DNA of 64,000 nucleotides from G041228335 sp964580905. GTDB lineage: Bacteria > Pseudomonadota > Alphaproteobacteria > Puniceispirillales > UBA1172. The position numbers and the translations under genes were made by a program. Each line of letters opens with the position of its first letter. Positions within the stretch are counted from its first letter, which is position 1. The notes under the pieces are model-generated. The model had not been told where the DNA came from, did no database searches, and saw only the letters and a program-made list of their open reading frames with translations. Below are positions 33,861 to 42,692 of this stretch, one piece after another. The DNA is taken from the NCBI GenBank assembly GCA_964580905.1, contig CAZOLR010000001.1, positions 62,001 through 126,000 on the forward strand. Reading direction: 5' to 3'.

Positions 33861-34210
33861 ATCCTGGCAAGAGAGGACGCTTCTGTTGCCAGGTGCGCCC
33901 AAAACCCCGCCAGCAAGGCTCAACTTGACTGGACTTTAAAAGTGGTTTTCGTAACCGCTGTTAAGCAGCAACGGCAACCGGAGCAGTGTTGTCATTTGCA
34001 ACTACTCAATGGCCCGATATCGGTGGTGCCATGCCGAACGAAAACATTATCTTTACCACATGCGTCGATCCTGGTTCGCCCCCTCGGGAATAAGGCGCAT
34101 CCTCATGAAAGGCCGGCCTTTGATTGGTGGAGGCGCCGGGCACTGCCCCCGGGTCCGCTCTGCTTATTTCATAATGCGTTTATCGTCATAGCCGGTGCGA
34201 CCGGCACGGG
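33861..34210 (-). ncRNA. ssrA: Two-piece, circularly permuted tmRNA gene
   Basis: Transfer-messenger RNA that rescues stalled ribosomes. On the minus strand the acceptor piece comes first, about 34210 to 34125, ending in the T-arm (CCGGG/CCCGG stem), CGCCTCC and an encoded CCA. A 41-base intervening segment (34124-34084) holds the palindrome AAAGGCCGGCCTTT. The coding piece starts at 34083 with GGGGGCG, which pairs with CGCCTCC as a 7-bp acceptor stem with one G-U, then the conserved GGATCGAC. The tag frame 33999-33961 reads ANDNTAPVAVAA and stop. The outer ends are estimates: the 3' side is set at a hairpin (33863-33893), the 5' side from a promoter match. Confidence 0.92.
33961..33999 (-). 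other. tmRNA proteolysis-tag reading frame
   Basis: Thirteen codons beginning at the resume codon GCA give ANDNTAPVAVAA followed by TAA. The AND(N) start and the VAA end match known alphaproteobacterial tags, with the terminal Ala-Ala needed for ClpXP recognition and the N-terminal residues contacted by SspB. Confidence 0.93.
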
Positions 34211-34214
34211 TATA

Positions 34215-34243
34215 AGAATACTCCCAATTTCCGGGAATTCCAA
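34215..34243 (-). promoter_or_regulatory. Sigma-70 promoter for ssrA
   Basis: On the minus strand TTGGAA (34243-34238) and TATTCT (34220-34215) are separated by 17 bases. The expected start site falls close to 34209, agreeing with the size expected of an acceptor piece ending at 34125. Confidence 0.6.
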
Positions 34244-34359
34244 GTCCGTCCGAAGATTTATCTTGATGCAAAAGAAAAATCACTATCATGTAATTTTAGG
34301 TGGTCAGGTGGCCGAGCGTCACGCTAGACTATTCTGATCTGGAATAAATCGGTTTCACC

Positions 34360-35154
34360 ATGCACGCCTATCTTGATCTCCTTCGTCATATTCTTGAAAA
34401 CGGTGCCACCAAGGAAGACCGGACCGGAACCGGAACGATCTCGGTTTTCGGCTGGCAGTCCCGCTATCCGCTGGAAGAAGGGTTTCCCCTGCTGACCACC
34501 AAGAAACTGCATACAAAATCCATCATTCATGAGCTCATCTGGTTTATCCGGGGGGACACGAATATCAGGTACCTTAACGAAAACGGGGTGACGATCTGGG
34601 ATGAATGGGCGGATGAGAATGGTGATCTCGGCCCGGTCTATGGCAAGCAGTGGCGACGATGGGAAACCCCCGGTGGCGGGCAGATCGACCAGCTCGGTGA
34701 CGTGGTTGACATGATCCGCAAGACCCCTGATTCCCGGCGGCTCATCGTTTCGGCATGGAATCCGTCAGAAGTGGGCCGGATGGCCCTGCCGCCCTGTCAT
34801 TCCCTGTTTCAGTTCTATGTCGCAGACGGGCGTCTCTCCTGTCAGCTCTATCAGCGCAGTGCCGATGTGTTTCTTGGTGTGCCGTTCAATATCGCCTCCT
34901 ATGCCCTGCTCACGCATATGGTGGCTGAAGTAACCGGTCTTGGTGTGGGGGATTTTATTCACACGATGGGCGATGCGCATCTCTATCTTGACCACCTGGA
35001 CGTCGCCAGAAAACAGCTTGACCGGGAACCTCGTCCCTTGCCCCGGCTCAGATTTGTCAACCCGCCTGACCAGATTGAAGACTTTACCGCCGATCATATC
35101 GTTATCGACAATTACGATCCCCATCCTCATATCCCTGCCAGGGTATCCGTCTGA
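34360..35154 (+). CDS. thyA: Thymidylate synthase
   Basis: Converts dUMP to dTMP with methylenetetrahydrofolate, producing dihydrofolate. The 264-residue length is that of the standard ThyA. The catalytic cysteine lies in MALPPCHSLFQFYV near residue 147, SCQLYQRSADVFLGVPFNIASYA follows, and the N-terminal RTGTGTISVFG holds the phosphate-binding arginine. Its stop overlaps the folA start (TGATG), coupling it to the enzyme that regenerates its cofactor. Confidence 0.97.
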   Translation: MHAYLDLLRHILENGATKEDRTGTGTISVFGWQSRYPLEEGFPLLTTKKLHTKSIIHELIWFIRGDTNIRYLNENGVTIWDEWADENGDLGPVYGKQWRRWETPGGGQIDQLGDVVDMIRKTPDSRRLIVSAWNPSEVGRMALPPCHSLFQFYVADGRLSCQLYQRSADVFLGVPFNIASYALLTHMVAEVTGLGVGDFIHTMGDAHLYLDHLDVARKQLDREPRPLPRLRFVNPPDQIEDFTADHIVIDNYDPHPHIPARVSV

Positions 35155-35681
35155 TGGGGGCGGGGCGGTATCCGTTGGTGGCGGTTGTTGCGATGGCACG
35201 GAATCGCGTCATCGGCGACGGGGAAAAACTGCTCTGGCATCTGCCGGGTGATTTGCAGCGGGTCAAGGCCCTGACGATGGGCAAGCCGCTTATCATGGGG
35301 CGGCGGACCTACCAGTCCATTGGCCGGCCTCTGCCGGGACGTGCGAATATCGTGCTGACCAGATCACGTGATTTTCATGCTGAAGGCTGTGTTGCGGTGA
35401 ACACGCAGGATGAGGCTGTCAGGGCCGCAGAAGAGTGGATTGAGGCGGACCCGTCACGGTCCCGGGAAATCATTGTTTTCGGCGGCGGCGATATCTATCG
35501 CGGGTTTCTTGACCAGACCAGCAGAATTGAGCTCACTGAGGTGGATCTTGCCCCCGAAGGGGCGGCCTGTTTTCCTGAAATATCACCCACAGGCTGGCAG
35601 GAAACCGCACGTCAGAACATTCCGGCAAGCCCTGATGCGCCCGCCCATGCCTATGTGACGCTTGAGCGTGTGCAACCCTGA
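35154..35681 (+). CDS. folA: Dihydrofolate reductase
   Basis: Reduces dihydrofolate, including that made by the overlapping thyA. The 175-residue protein shows VAVVAMARNRVIG, LLWHLPGDLQRVK with the substrate-binding aspartate, IMGRRTYQSIGRPLPGR for NADPH binding, and IIVFGGGDIYRGFL. It starts at the ATG overlapping the thyA stop and ends two bases from the convergent mrp gene. Confidence 0.95.
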   Translation: MGAGRYPLVAVVAMARNRVIGDGEKLLWHLPGDLQRVKALTMGKPLIMGRRTYQSIGRPLPGRANIVLTRSRDFHAEGCVAVNTQDEAVRAAEEWIEADPSRSREIIVFGGGDIYRGFLDQTSRIELTEVDLAPEGAACFPEISPTGWQETARQNIPASPDAPAHAYVTLERVQP

Positions 35682-35683
35682 AA

Positions 35684-36820
35684 CTAGTTTATGGTGATGC
35701 TGGGGGCTTGCCGCGCTTCTTCGGGCAGGCTTTCAAGCAGGGTTGAGGCGATATTGCGATAGGCTTCGGCATGGCTGCTGTCAGGCTGGCTTGCAACAAT
35801 AGGTGTGCCGGCGTCGGCCGTGGCCCTGATTTCCATTTCAAGCGGTATCTTGCCAAGGAAGGGCAGGCCCAGTTTCCTGGCTTCGGCTTCGGCGCCGCCA
35901 TGGCCAAAGATATGCGAGTTCTCCCCACAGGACGGGCAGATGAAATAACTCATATTTTCAATGATGCCGAGCACAGGCACGTTCACCTTACGGAACATGT
36001 TGAGCCCTTTCCGTGCATCGATCAGCGCCAGATCCTGCGGTGTTGATACGATCACCGCGCCGGCAAGTTTAGCCCGTTGCGATAAGGTCAGTTGGGCATC
36101 GCCTGTTCCCGGAGGCATATCGATGATCAGGATATCAGGATCTCCCCAGGCAACATCACGCAGCATCTGTTCGAGCGCAGACATCACCATCGGCCCGCGC
36201 CAGATGGTGGGCGCGTCTTCATCCACCAGAAAACCGATGGACATCGCTTTCAGTCCATAGGCATCGAGCGGGATCAGTTTGTTGTTTTCAGCGGTGGGTT
36301 TGCGGTTCAATCCCAGAAGCCGGGGCAGGGAAGGGCCATAGATATCGGCATCCAGAATGGCAACGGTTTTGCCCAGCGACTGGAACGCCAGCGCCAGATT
36401 GATGGCGGTGGTGGATTTGCCGACCCCACCTTTACCGGAGGCAACGGCAATCACATGTGTTGCGGGCTGATGAATATCCGTCTGCCCGCCGCCGCCATGG
36501 TCATGCCCATGCCCATGATGATGCCCGCCGGCCTGCTGGCCCGGCGAAGCGGATGCTGCTTTGGCCTTGCTGTGGGCGGTCAGCATGGCTGTGGCTGAAA
36601 GCACGCCGGGCAAGGCGAGAACCGCCGTTTCAGCCGCATTTTTCAGCGGCGATGCTTCCTCAGCCTTGGCAGGGTCAATCTCAAGGCTGAAGCCGATATG
36701 GCCATCCTTGATGATAACCCCTGATATCTGATTTTGCGCCACAAGGTCGATCTTCGCCCCGTTCAGCGATACCGAGGAGAGTGCCCTGAGAACGTCGTCT
36801 TGTGTTATTGTCTGTGTCAT
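35684..36820 (-). CDS. mrp: Mrp/ApbC iron-sulfur cluster carrier ATPase with His-rich linker
   Basis: A 378-residue P-loop ATPase of the Mrp/NBP35 family, which holds and transfers Fe-S clusters. Residues 1-85 form a MIP18/DUF59 domain, the P-loop GKGGVGKST is at 130-137, and the cluster-binding CPSC pair lies in SYFICPSCGEN near residue 290. The linker at residues 99-112 is histidine-rich (GHHHGHGHDHGGGG), an added possible metal-binding site not needed for the core function. The gene converges on folA with two bases between. Confidence 0.94.
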   Translation of the reverse strand: MTQTITQDDVLRALSSVSLNGAKIDLVAQNQISGVIIKDGHIGFSLEIDPAKAEEASPLKNAAETAVLALPGVLSATAMLTAHSKAKAASASPGQQAGGHHHGHGHDHGGGGQTDIHQPATHVIAVASGKGGVGKSTTAINLALAFQSLGKTVAILDADIYGPSLPRLLGLNRKPTAENNKLIPLDAYGLKAMSIGFLVDEDAPTIWRGPMVMSALEQMLRDVAWGDPDILIIDMPPGTGDAQLTLSQRAKLAGAVIVSTPQDLALIDARKGLNMFRKVNVPVLGIIENMSYFICPSCGENSHIFGHGGAEAEARKLGLPFLGKIPLEMEIRATADAGTPIVASQPDSSHAEAYRNIASTLLESLPEEARQAPSITIN

Positions 36821-36999
36821 GCCTGCCCCTGAAAACAGAAAAACCTATGAAAATCGAAAACTTCACCTGAAGATATGCTTGAAATAAACAGTCTTAATAC
36901 AAATATGTTAAGAGCGATAGGATATGACAAGATCTGCGGATGATTTACCTTCCTTTCTGGTCGGTGCATCATGTCGCAGGTTCAAAAGCGGAGAAACAT

Positions 37000-38097
37000 A
37001 TGCCCTGGAATAATCAAGGAAACGGCAACGGTGGCGGCCCGTGGGGAAGCGGCCCGAAAAAGCCGGGCGGCGGATCACCTTTTGGTGGCAATCGCCCCCC
37101 TGAATTTGATGACGTGCTGCGGCACGGAAAAGAACGTTTTACAAAGATGGTTCCGGGCGGTTTTGGAAGCAAGCGGACAATACAGCTGTTTCTGCTTGTA
37201 CTGTTCGGGCTCTGGCTTCTGTCGGGATTTTATCGCGTCAACCCGCAACAGCAGGGGGTGGTTCTCCGCTTTGGTGAATGGACAGCGACCACACCTCCCG
37301 GCCTGCATTATCATCTTCCCTATCCGGTCGAAACCGTGCTGACACCAGAAGTAACCCGCGATAACCGTATCGATATCGGGTTTCAGAATCTGGGGCGGGG
37401 CGGGGCCAATACCCGCCGTGATATCCCTTCCGAAAGCCAGATGATTACGGGTGATGAGAATATCGTTGATATCGATTTCGTTGTCTTCTGGCGTATTGGC
37501 GATGCGGGGCAGTTCCTGTTCAATCTGGCTGATCCGGAAGAGACCACCAAGGTTGCCGCGGAAAGCGTGATGCGGGAAATTGTCGGCGGCGTGGATATCC
37601 AGTTTGCCCTGACCGATGGCCGTCAGCAAATCCAGTCCGAAGCAAAAAGCCGCTTGCAGGATCTGCTCAATGAATACGAAGCCGGTGTTATCGTCCGTGA
37701 AGTGCAGCTTCTGGCCGTTGACCCGCCCGGTGACGTGATCGATGCCTTTAACGAAGTGCAGCGGGCCCGTCAGGATAAGGACAGGCTGAAAAACGAAGCC
37801 GAAGCCTACCGCAATGACGTTGTTCCGAGGGCACGTGGTGAAGCCGCAAGGATCATCGCCGAAGCCGAAGCTTATTCAGCCCAGGTGGTCAGCCAGGCCG
37901 AAGGTGACGCGTCACGTTTCCGTCAGGTCTATCAGGCGTATCTTGCCAATAAGGACGTCACCAAAGAACGGATCTATATCGAAACCCTTGAAGAGATCAT
38001 GTCAAATGTCGACAAGGTGATCATCGATCAGGGGGCAGGCGGCCCCGGCGTGTTGCCATATCTCGCGCTTCCTGAAATCAACAAGAAGACCCGGTAG
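37000..38097 (+). CDS. hflK: HflK, SPFH-domain regulator of FtsH
   Basis: Inner-membrane protein that with HflC surrounds and modulates the FtsH protease. The N-terminal 30 residues are glycine- and proline-rich as usual (GNGNGGGPWGSGPKKPGGG), followed by a membrane segment (IQLFLLVLFGLWLLSGFY) and the band-7/SPFH domain beginning VNPQQQGVVLRFGEW. ATG 37000 is chosen because GCGGAGAAACAT precedes it; the longer in-frame start at 36940 lacks a ribosome binding site. hflC follows after ten bases. The 179 bases between mrp and this start hold the promoter region of the operon. Confidence 0.94.
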   Translation: MPWNNQGNGNGGGPWGSGPKKPGGGSPFGGNRPPEFDDVLRHGKERFTKMVPGGFGSKRTIQLFLLVLFGLWLLSGFYRVNPQQQGVVLRFGEWTATTPPGLHYHLPYPVETVLTPEVTRDNRIDIGFQNLGRGGANTRRDIPSESQMITGDENIVDIDFVVFWRIGDAGQFLFNLADPEETTKVAAESVMREIVGGVDIQFALTDGRQQIQSEAKSRLQDLLNEYEAGVIVREVQLLAVDPPGDVIDAFNEVQRARQDKDRLKNEAEAYRNDVVPRARGEAARIIAEAEAYSAQVVSQAEGDASRFRQVYQAYLANKDVTKERIYIETLEEIMSNVDKVIIDQGAGGPGVLPYLALPEINKKTR

Positions 38098-38107
38098 GAG
38101 CAACATC

Positions 38108-38980
38108 ATGAAAACATCAACCATATCTGTCGTCGCTCTTGTTGTTCTGGGTTTCCTTGGTCTTAACAGTCTCTTTATTGTTGAGCAGACCAGACAGGGT
38201 ATCGTCCTTCAGTTCGGTGAGCCAAAGCGAACCATTCAGGAGCCGGGGCTTAACTGGAAACTGCCGTTCATTCAGAATGTCGTGTTTTATGAGAACAGGG
38301 TTCTGTCGATGGTGTCTTCCGACAGCGAGGAAGTCATCCTTGCAGACCAGAAACGTCTTGAGGTTGATACCTATGCCCGTTTCCGTATTGTCGACCCGCT
38401 TCTTTTCTATCAGACAGTCCGCAATGTTCGCGGCGTCGAACAGCGCCTTGATGCGATGATCGACTCCTCCGTGCGTCGTGTGCTTGGCGGGGAGACCTTG
38501 CTGAGCATTCTGTCGGATGCGAGGAGTGAAATCATCCGGTCCATCCGTGAGGAAGTTAACCTTTCGGCAGAAAGCCTCGGCCTTGAAATCATCGATGTGC
38601 GGATCAGGCGTGCCGATTACCCTGACGCCACCTCCCAGAACATTTTCAACCGGATGAAGTCCGAACGGGAACGTGAGGCAAAAGAGTTTCGCGCAACAGG
38701 TGAGGAAGAAGCCCAGAAAATCCGGGCCGATGCCGATAAACAACGGACCGTCATGCTCGCCGAAGCCCGCCGTGAAAGTGAAATCCTGCGTGGTCAAGGT
38801 GATGCCAAATCGATCCGTATCTATGCCGATGCCTTCGGTGAGGATGAGGAGTTCTTCTCCTTCTACCGGTCCATGCAGGCCTATCGTGAAAGCTTCCGGC
38901 AGGACGGGACCTCTCTCGTCATCTCACCGGATAGTGATTTTTTCCGCTTTTTCGGCAATAAATCCGGGGAAGCGGAATAA
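38108..38980 (+). CDS. hflC: HflC, SPFH-domain regulator of FtsH
   Basis: Partner of HflK in the periplasmic-side complex around FtsH, 290 residues. It has an N-terminal membrane anchor (ISVVALVVLGFLGLNSLFIV), then the SPFH start VEQTRQGIVLQFGEPKRTI and a long charged helical region ending FRATGEEEAQKIRADADKQR. AGGAGCAACATC lies before the start. The degP gene follows, giving the hflK-hflC-degP order common in alphaproteobacteria. Confidence 0.95.
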   Translation: MKTSTISVVALVVLGFLGLNSLFIVEQTRQGIVLQFGEPKRTIQEPGLNWKLPFIQNVVFYENRVLSMVSSDSEEVILADQKRLEVDTYARFRIVDPLLFYQTVRNVRGVEQRLDAMIDSSVRRVLGGETLLSILSDARSEIIRSIREEVNLSAESLGLEIIDVRIRRADYPDATSQNIFNRMKSEREREAKEFRATGEEEAQKIRADADKQRTVMLAEARRESEILRGQGDAKSIRIYADAFGEDEEFFSFYRSMQAYRESFRQDGTSLVISPDSDFFRFFGNKSGEAE

Positions 38981-39084
38981 CACCCTGCATATCCCGGGTA
39001 ATGTATCCGGGATATGTCCGATTATGGCCGTATCTCTGCCATTATGTTCAGGCGAAATCAGGCAAACGTGATTATCAGGAGAGA

Positions 39085-40560
39085 ATGATGCTACTGACAA
39101 TACCTATCCGTATAAATTCATTTCCCACGATCCGTTCGGGGACAGGATTCCTGGCGATGCTGTTCATCTTCGCCCTCAGTCTGCCTGTTTCCGCGGCGGA
39201 TCGTCCGGAAAGTTTTGCTGATCTGGCCGAAAGGCTCAGCCCGGCGGTGGTCAATATCTCAACCACCACGGTGATCGAGAATCAGAACAATAATTTCCCC
39301 CAATTCCCTCCGGGGTCTCCGTTTGAGGATTTTCTGGAAGAATTCCGTAACAGGGACAGCAAACGTCAGGCCCAGGCTCTCGGGTCAGGTTTCATTGTCG
39401 ATCCGAAAGGCATTGTCGTGACCAACAATCACGTTATCGAGGAGGCTGATGAAATCCGGGTGACGTTGTGGAACGACGAAACCTTCGATGCCGAACTTCT
39501 CGGGCGTGATCCGAAAACGGATATCGCGGTTCTGAAAATTGATCCCAAGGGGATGAAACTTGAAGCGGTGTCCTTCGGCAACAGCGACAAGCTTCGGGTC
39601 GGAGATTGGGTATTGGCTATCGGCAACCCCTTCGGTTTGGGCGGCACGGTCACGGCCGGCATCGTATCGGCCAGGGGCAGGGATATCGGCTCCGGGCCAT
39701 ATGACGATTTCATTCAGACCGATGCGTCGATCAACAGAGGCAATTCCGGTGGCCCTCTTTTCAATCTTGACGGGGAAGTGGTGGGGATCAACACCGCTAT
39801 TTTCTCCCAGAGTGGCGGTTCGGTGGGCATTGGTTTTGCCATCGCCTCAAATCTTGCCGGAAATGTGGTGGATCAGCTGGAAGAATACGGGCGTACCCGC
39901 CGCGGCTGGCTTGGGGTTTTCATTCAGGATATCACTCCGGATATAGCCGAAAGCCTTGGTCTTGATGATGAAAACGGCGCTCTTGTCTCGTCGGTGCATC
40001 CTGATGGTCCGGCTGATGAAGGCGGCGTTCTGGCCGGTGATGTTGTCTTGCGCTTTGATGGCAAGACCATTGAAGATATGCGCAGTCTGCCACGGATTGT
40101 TGCCGAAACATCTATCGGCAAGGAAGTCGAGGTTGAGGTCTTGCGTGAAGGCAAGCCCCTGACCCTGAAAATCACCCTTGGTGAACTTGAGCAGGCGGAA
40201 AAAAATGGCCTTCTGTCCGGCCGGTCTCAGAAACAGGATAGCCCGAGGGATTTTGCCAGCCTCGGGTTTTCCGTCGGCCCGATTGATGATGAGGCCAGAA
40301 AAAAATATGAACTGCCCGATGAAGTCAACGGATCGCCGCTCAATGGCGTCATTGTCACCGAAGTTATCGACGGAAGCCCGGCCACAAGTCGCGGTATCAC
40401 CGAAGGTGATGTCATCCGGCGGATCGGCCAGACCCAGATCATGATGGTCAAGGATCTGTCCGATGGAATAAAAGAAGCCCAGGCACAGAAGAAATCTTCT
40501 GTTCTTCTGCTCGTCCGTCGTGCCGGACGTGAACGCTTCGTCGCCATACCGCTTGAATAG
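39085..40560 (+). CDS. degP: DegP/HtrA-type periplasmic serine protease
   Basis: Periplasmic quality-control protease of about 491 residues. A signal peptide (core GFLAMLFIFALSLPVSA) leads a trypsin-like domain with the catalytic triad in VTNNHVIEE (His), DPKTDIAVLKI (Asp) and INRGNSGGPLF (Ser). Two PDZ domains follow, the first near RRGWLGVFIQDI and the second near LNGVIVTEVIDGSPATSRG. ATG 39085 and the next codon ATG 39088 both follow AGGAG; the longer frame from 39001 is unlikely. A terminator ends the hflK-hflC-degP unit. Confidence 0.95.
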   Translation: MMLLTIPIRINSFPTIRSGTGFLAMLFIFALSLPVSAADRPESFADLAERLSPAVVNISTTTVIENQNNNFPQFPPGSPFEDFLEEFRNRDSKRQAQALGSGFIVDPKGIVVTNNHVIEEADEIRVTLWNDETFDAELLGRDPKTDIAVLKIDPKGMKLEAVSFGNSDKLRVGDWVLAIGNPFGLGGTVTAGIVSARGRDIGSGPYDDFIQTDASINRGNSGGPLFNLDGEVVGINTAIFSQSGGSVGIGFAIASNLAGNVVDQLEEYGRTRRGWLGVFIQDITPDIAESLGLDDENGALVSSVHPDGPADEGGVLAGDVVLRFDGKTIEDMRSLPRIVAETSIGKEVEVEVLREGKPLTLKITLGELEQAEKNGLLSGRSQKQDSPRDFASLGFSVGPIDDEARKKYELPDEVNGSPLNGVIVTEVIDGSPATSRGITEGDVIRRIGQTQIMMVKDLSDGIKEAQAQKKSSVLLLVRRAGRERFVAIPLE

Positions 40561-40594
40561 AGCGGCGTGAGCACGTGATGCTTTCACCCTGATC

Positions 40595-40626
40595 AAAAGG
40601 GGCGGTCTCCGGATCGCCCCTTTTTT
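40595..40626 (+). terminator. Rho-independent terminator after degP
   Basis: AAAAGGGGCG and CGCCCCTTTT pair around a ten-base loop, and the descending arm runs into TTTTTT. It lies about 35 bases after the degP stop. Its A/T flanks would let it act on the opposite strand as well, where serB ends about 45 bases away. Confidence 0.9.
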
Positions 40627-40672
40627 CAGGGTGTTTCAACCTCTGAGATCTGCTACTCCGGGGTGAGGGCTC

Positions 40673-41557
40673 TTACGGCTTAACGATTTCGGATGCGTCA
40701 TATCCCTGCAGCCACAGCAGCCCCCGCAGATCCGCATGATCAAGACAGGCATTAGCCACTTCCTTAAGGGCTGGCTTGCCCCTGAAGGCAACACCGAGAC
40801 CTGCTGCCATGGTCATTCCCCGGTCGTTCGCCCCGTCGCCGACTGCGGCAACATCACCGGCGCTGATCCCGAGCTCGCGGCAGGCTGTCTCGAGCCGTGT
40901 TTTTTTTGCATTCTGATCAAGGATGGGAAAGCCAATCTCTCCGGTGATGCGACCGTTTTCCACGATCAGCTCATTGGCGTAATGCGCATCGAACCCCAGT
41001 TTTCCGGCAACCACACGGGTAAGAAAAGTAAATCCGCCCGAAGCCAGTATCGCATACGCCCCATGGGCTTTCATGGTGGCCAGAAGTATTTCTGCCCCCG
41101 GGGTGTATTCAACCTCGTTGATAATATGGGTGATCAGATGCTCCGGCTGGCCTCCGATCATCCGGACCCTTTCGATAAGAGAAGAGGAAAAATCAAGTTC
41201 TCCACGCATGGATCTCACGGTAATCGCGGCCACATCTTCCCCCTTACCGCTGAGCCTTGCCAGATCATTCAGCGACTCCGAGGTGATGATCGTGCTGTCC
41301 ATATCTGCAATAAGCAGGGATTTCCGCCGTCCCGCACGGGGGAGGATATTGATATCCGCCATCAATTCCAGATTGAGATCATTTCCGCTCAGGGGCTTTT
41401 CGCATTCAATATCAACCTCAAGGGCAAGATCCGGATATAATGGCCGAACATGCCCGACCCGGGCTCCGGCCGCTTCAAGCGCATGGGCAAGTTCCCTGTC
41501 CGCCGATGGCGGCAGGGGGCTGGATTCAGAAGTGGTGAGTACCGCGACATATTGCAT
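40673..41557 (-). CDS. serB: Phosphoserine phosphatase
   Basis: HAD phosphatase that completes serine synthesis by removing phosphate from phosphoserine. The nucleophile motif LIADMDSTIITSE is near residue 82; motif II lies in YAILASGGFTFLT, and AVGDGANDRGMTMAAGLGVAFRGKP holds the metal-binding aspartates. Residues 1-75 form the N-terminal ACT-like part of SerB proteins. I prefer ATG 41557; an in-frame GTG two codons earlier is possible. It is divergent from miaA with only about 30 bases between, so the two promoters must be very close or overlap coding sequence. Confidence 0.94.
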   Translation of the reverse strand: MQYVAVLTTSESSPLPPSADRELAHALEAAGARVGHVRPLYPDLALEVDIECEKPLSGNDLNLELMADINILPRAGRRKSLLIADMDSTIITSESLNDLARLSGKGEDVAAITVRSMRGELDFSSSLIERVRMIGGQPEHLITHIINEVEYTPGAEILLATMKAHGAYAILASGGFTFLTRVVAGKLGFDAHYANELIVENGRITGEIGFPILDQNAKKTRLETACRELGISAGDVAAVGDGANDRGMTMAAGLGVAFRGKPALKEVANACLDHADLRGLLWLQGYDASEIVKP

Positions 41558-41587
41558 GATCACCAGTTATGGCGTATCGGCTAGGGT

Positions 41588-42538
41588 ATGTCTATGGATG
41601 AAAACAGCCCCGTCATCTGCATTGCCGGCCCTACGGCAAGCGGCAAATCTGCCCTTGCCATGAAACTGGCCAGCAGAATCCGGGGGGAGATCGTCAATGC
41701 CGACAGTATGCAGGTATATAAGGACCTGCCATGCCTGACAGCCATTCCCTCAGCCGAAGACAGAAACAATATACCCCATCATAACTACGCAGCTCTTGAC
41801 GGAAGCGAGCGATGTTCGGTTGCCCGCTGGCTGGATATGACCCGGCAGGCGGTTGCTGAAATCCGCGCACGTGGGCATGTGCCTCTTCTTGTTGGCGGCA
41901 CGGGGCTTTATATTCGTGCGGCGCTTGATGGCATAACGCCGCTTCCCGATATTCCGCCGGATATCCGCGCCCGATCTGTCGCCATGCATCGTGAAATGGG
42001 CGGCAGGGCATTTCGCGAAGAACTGGCGCGGCATGATCCTGAACTGGCACATCGCCTCAAAGACGGGGACAGCCAGCGGCTGGTGCGGGGGATGGAAGTT
42101 GCGTTGGCAACAGGCAGGCCGCTCAGTGAATTGCAGGAAGCAGCACCTGAAGGGGCGCTGGAAGGCCCTGTCCTGACGGTGCTGGTGATGCCCGACCGGC
42201 GTGAACTCTATCACCGGATTGACACCCGCCTTCCCGGGATGCTGGCAAGCGGGGCGATTGCCGAAGCTCAGCGTATCGCTGCAAGGAACCTTGATCCGTC
42301 TCTTCCGGTGATGAAGGCGGTGGGACTGCCGCCATTGCTGGATTTCACCCGCGGCCTTTTAACGGAGGATGCGGCGGTTGAACTGGCTTGCCGGGATACC
42401 CGCCGCTATGCCAAACGTCAGATCACCTGGTTCCGGCATCAGTTTTCAGCAATGTTTTGTGAAGAAAATACTTGTGGTGAGCAATATTCGGAAAGTTTTT
42501 TTGATAAAATCTTATCAAAAGTTGTTTTTAAGGGTTGA
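41588..42538 (+). CDS. miaA: tRNA dimethylallyltransferase
   Basis: Adds the isopentenyl group to A37 of tRNAs reading UNN codons. The P-loop IAGPTASGKSALA is at residues 11-23, followed by the conserved NADSMQVYKDLP and the LVGGTGLYIRAALDG segment; the C-terminal RYAKRQITWFRHQ is diagnostic. Length of 316 residues is normal. The last 20 residues (EENTCGEQYSESFFDKILSK) are low in similarity to the core but in frame. About 154 bases separate it from ilvB. Confidence 0.94.
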   Translation: MSMDENSPVICIAGPTASGKSALAMKLASRIRGEIVNADSMQVYKDLPCLTAIPSAEDRNNIPHHNYAALDGSERCSVARWLDMTRQAVAEIRARGHVPLLVGGTGLYIRAALDGITPLPDIPPDIRARSVAMHREMGGRAFREELARHDPELAHRLKDGDSQRLVRGMEVALATGRPLSELQEAAPEGALEGPVLTVLVMPDRRELYHRIDTRLPGMLASGAIAEAQRIAARNLDPSLPVMKAVGLPPLLDFTRGLLTEDAAVELACRDTRRYAKRQITWFRHQFSAMFCEENTCGEQYSESFFDKILSKVVFKG

Positions 42539-42692
42539 CCTGACGTAGTACATATGGAAAAACGGTCATATAAAGATACTGTTTTCAGCATCACTTTACG
42601 CAGGCACGACCCCTGGAAATCCCGGGAGTTTTGCTTGCTTTGTTTTTGAATTGATTAAGACATAACGCTGTTCATTGAGGAGACGAGAGGTC

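Noticed and set aside
33743..34337. Several plus-strand reading frames of 60 to 130 codons in the sspB-thyA gap
   Set aside because: They are antisense to the tmRNA gene and to sspB, lack ribosome binding sites and resemble no protein family.
42554..42649. A 31-codon frame upstream of ilvB that could be an attenuator leader peptide
   Set aside because: Its translation is not enriched in Ile, Val or Leu codons in a run, and no matched terminator/antiterminator stems follow it.
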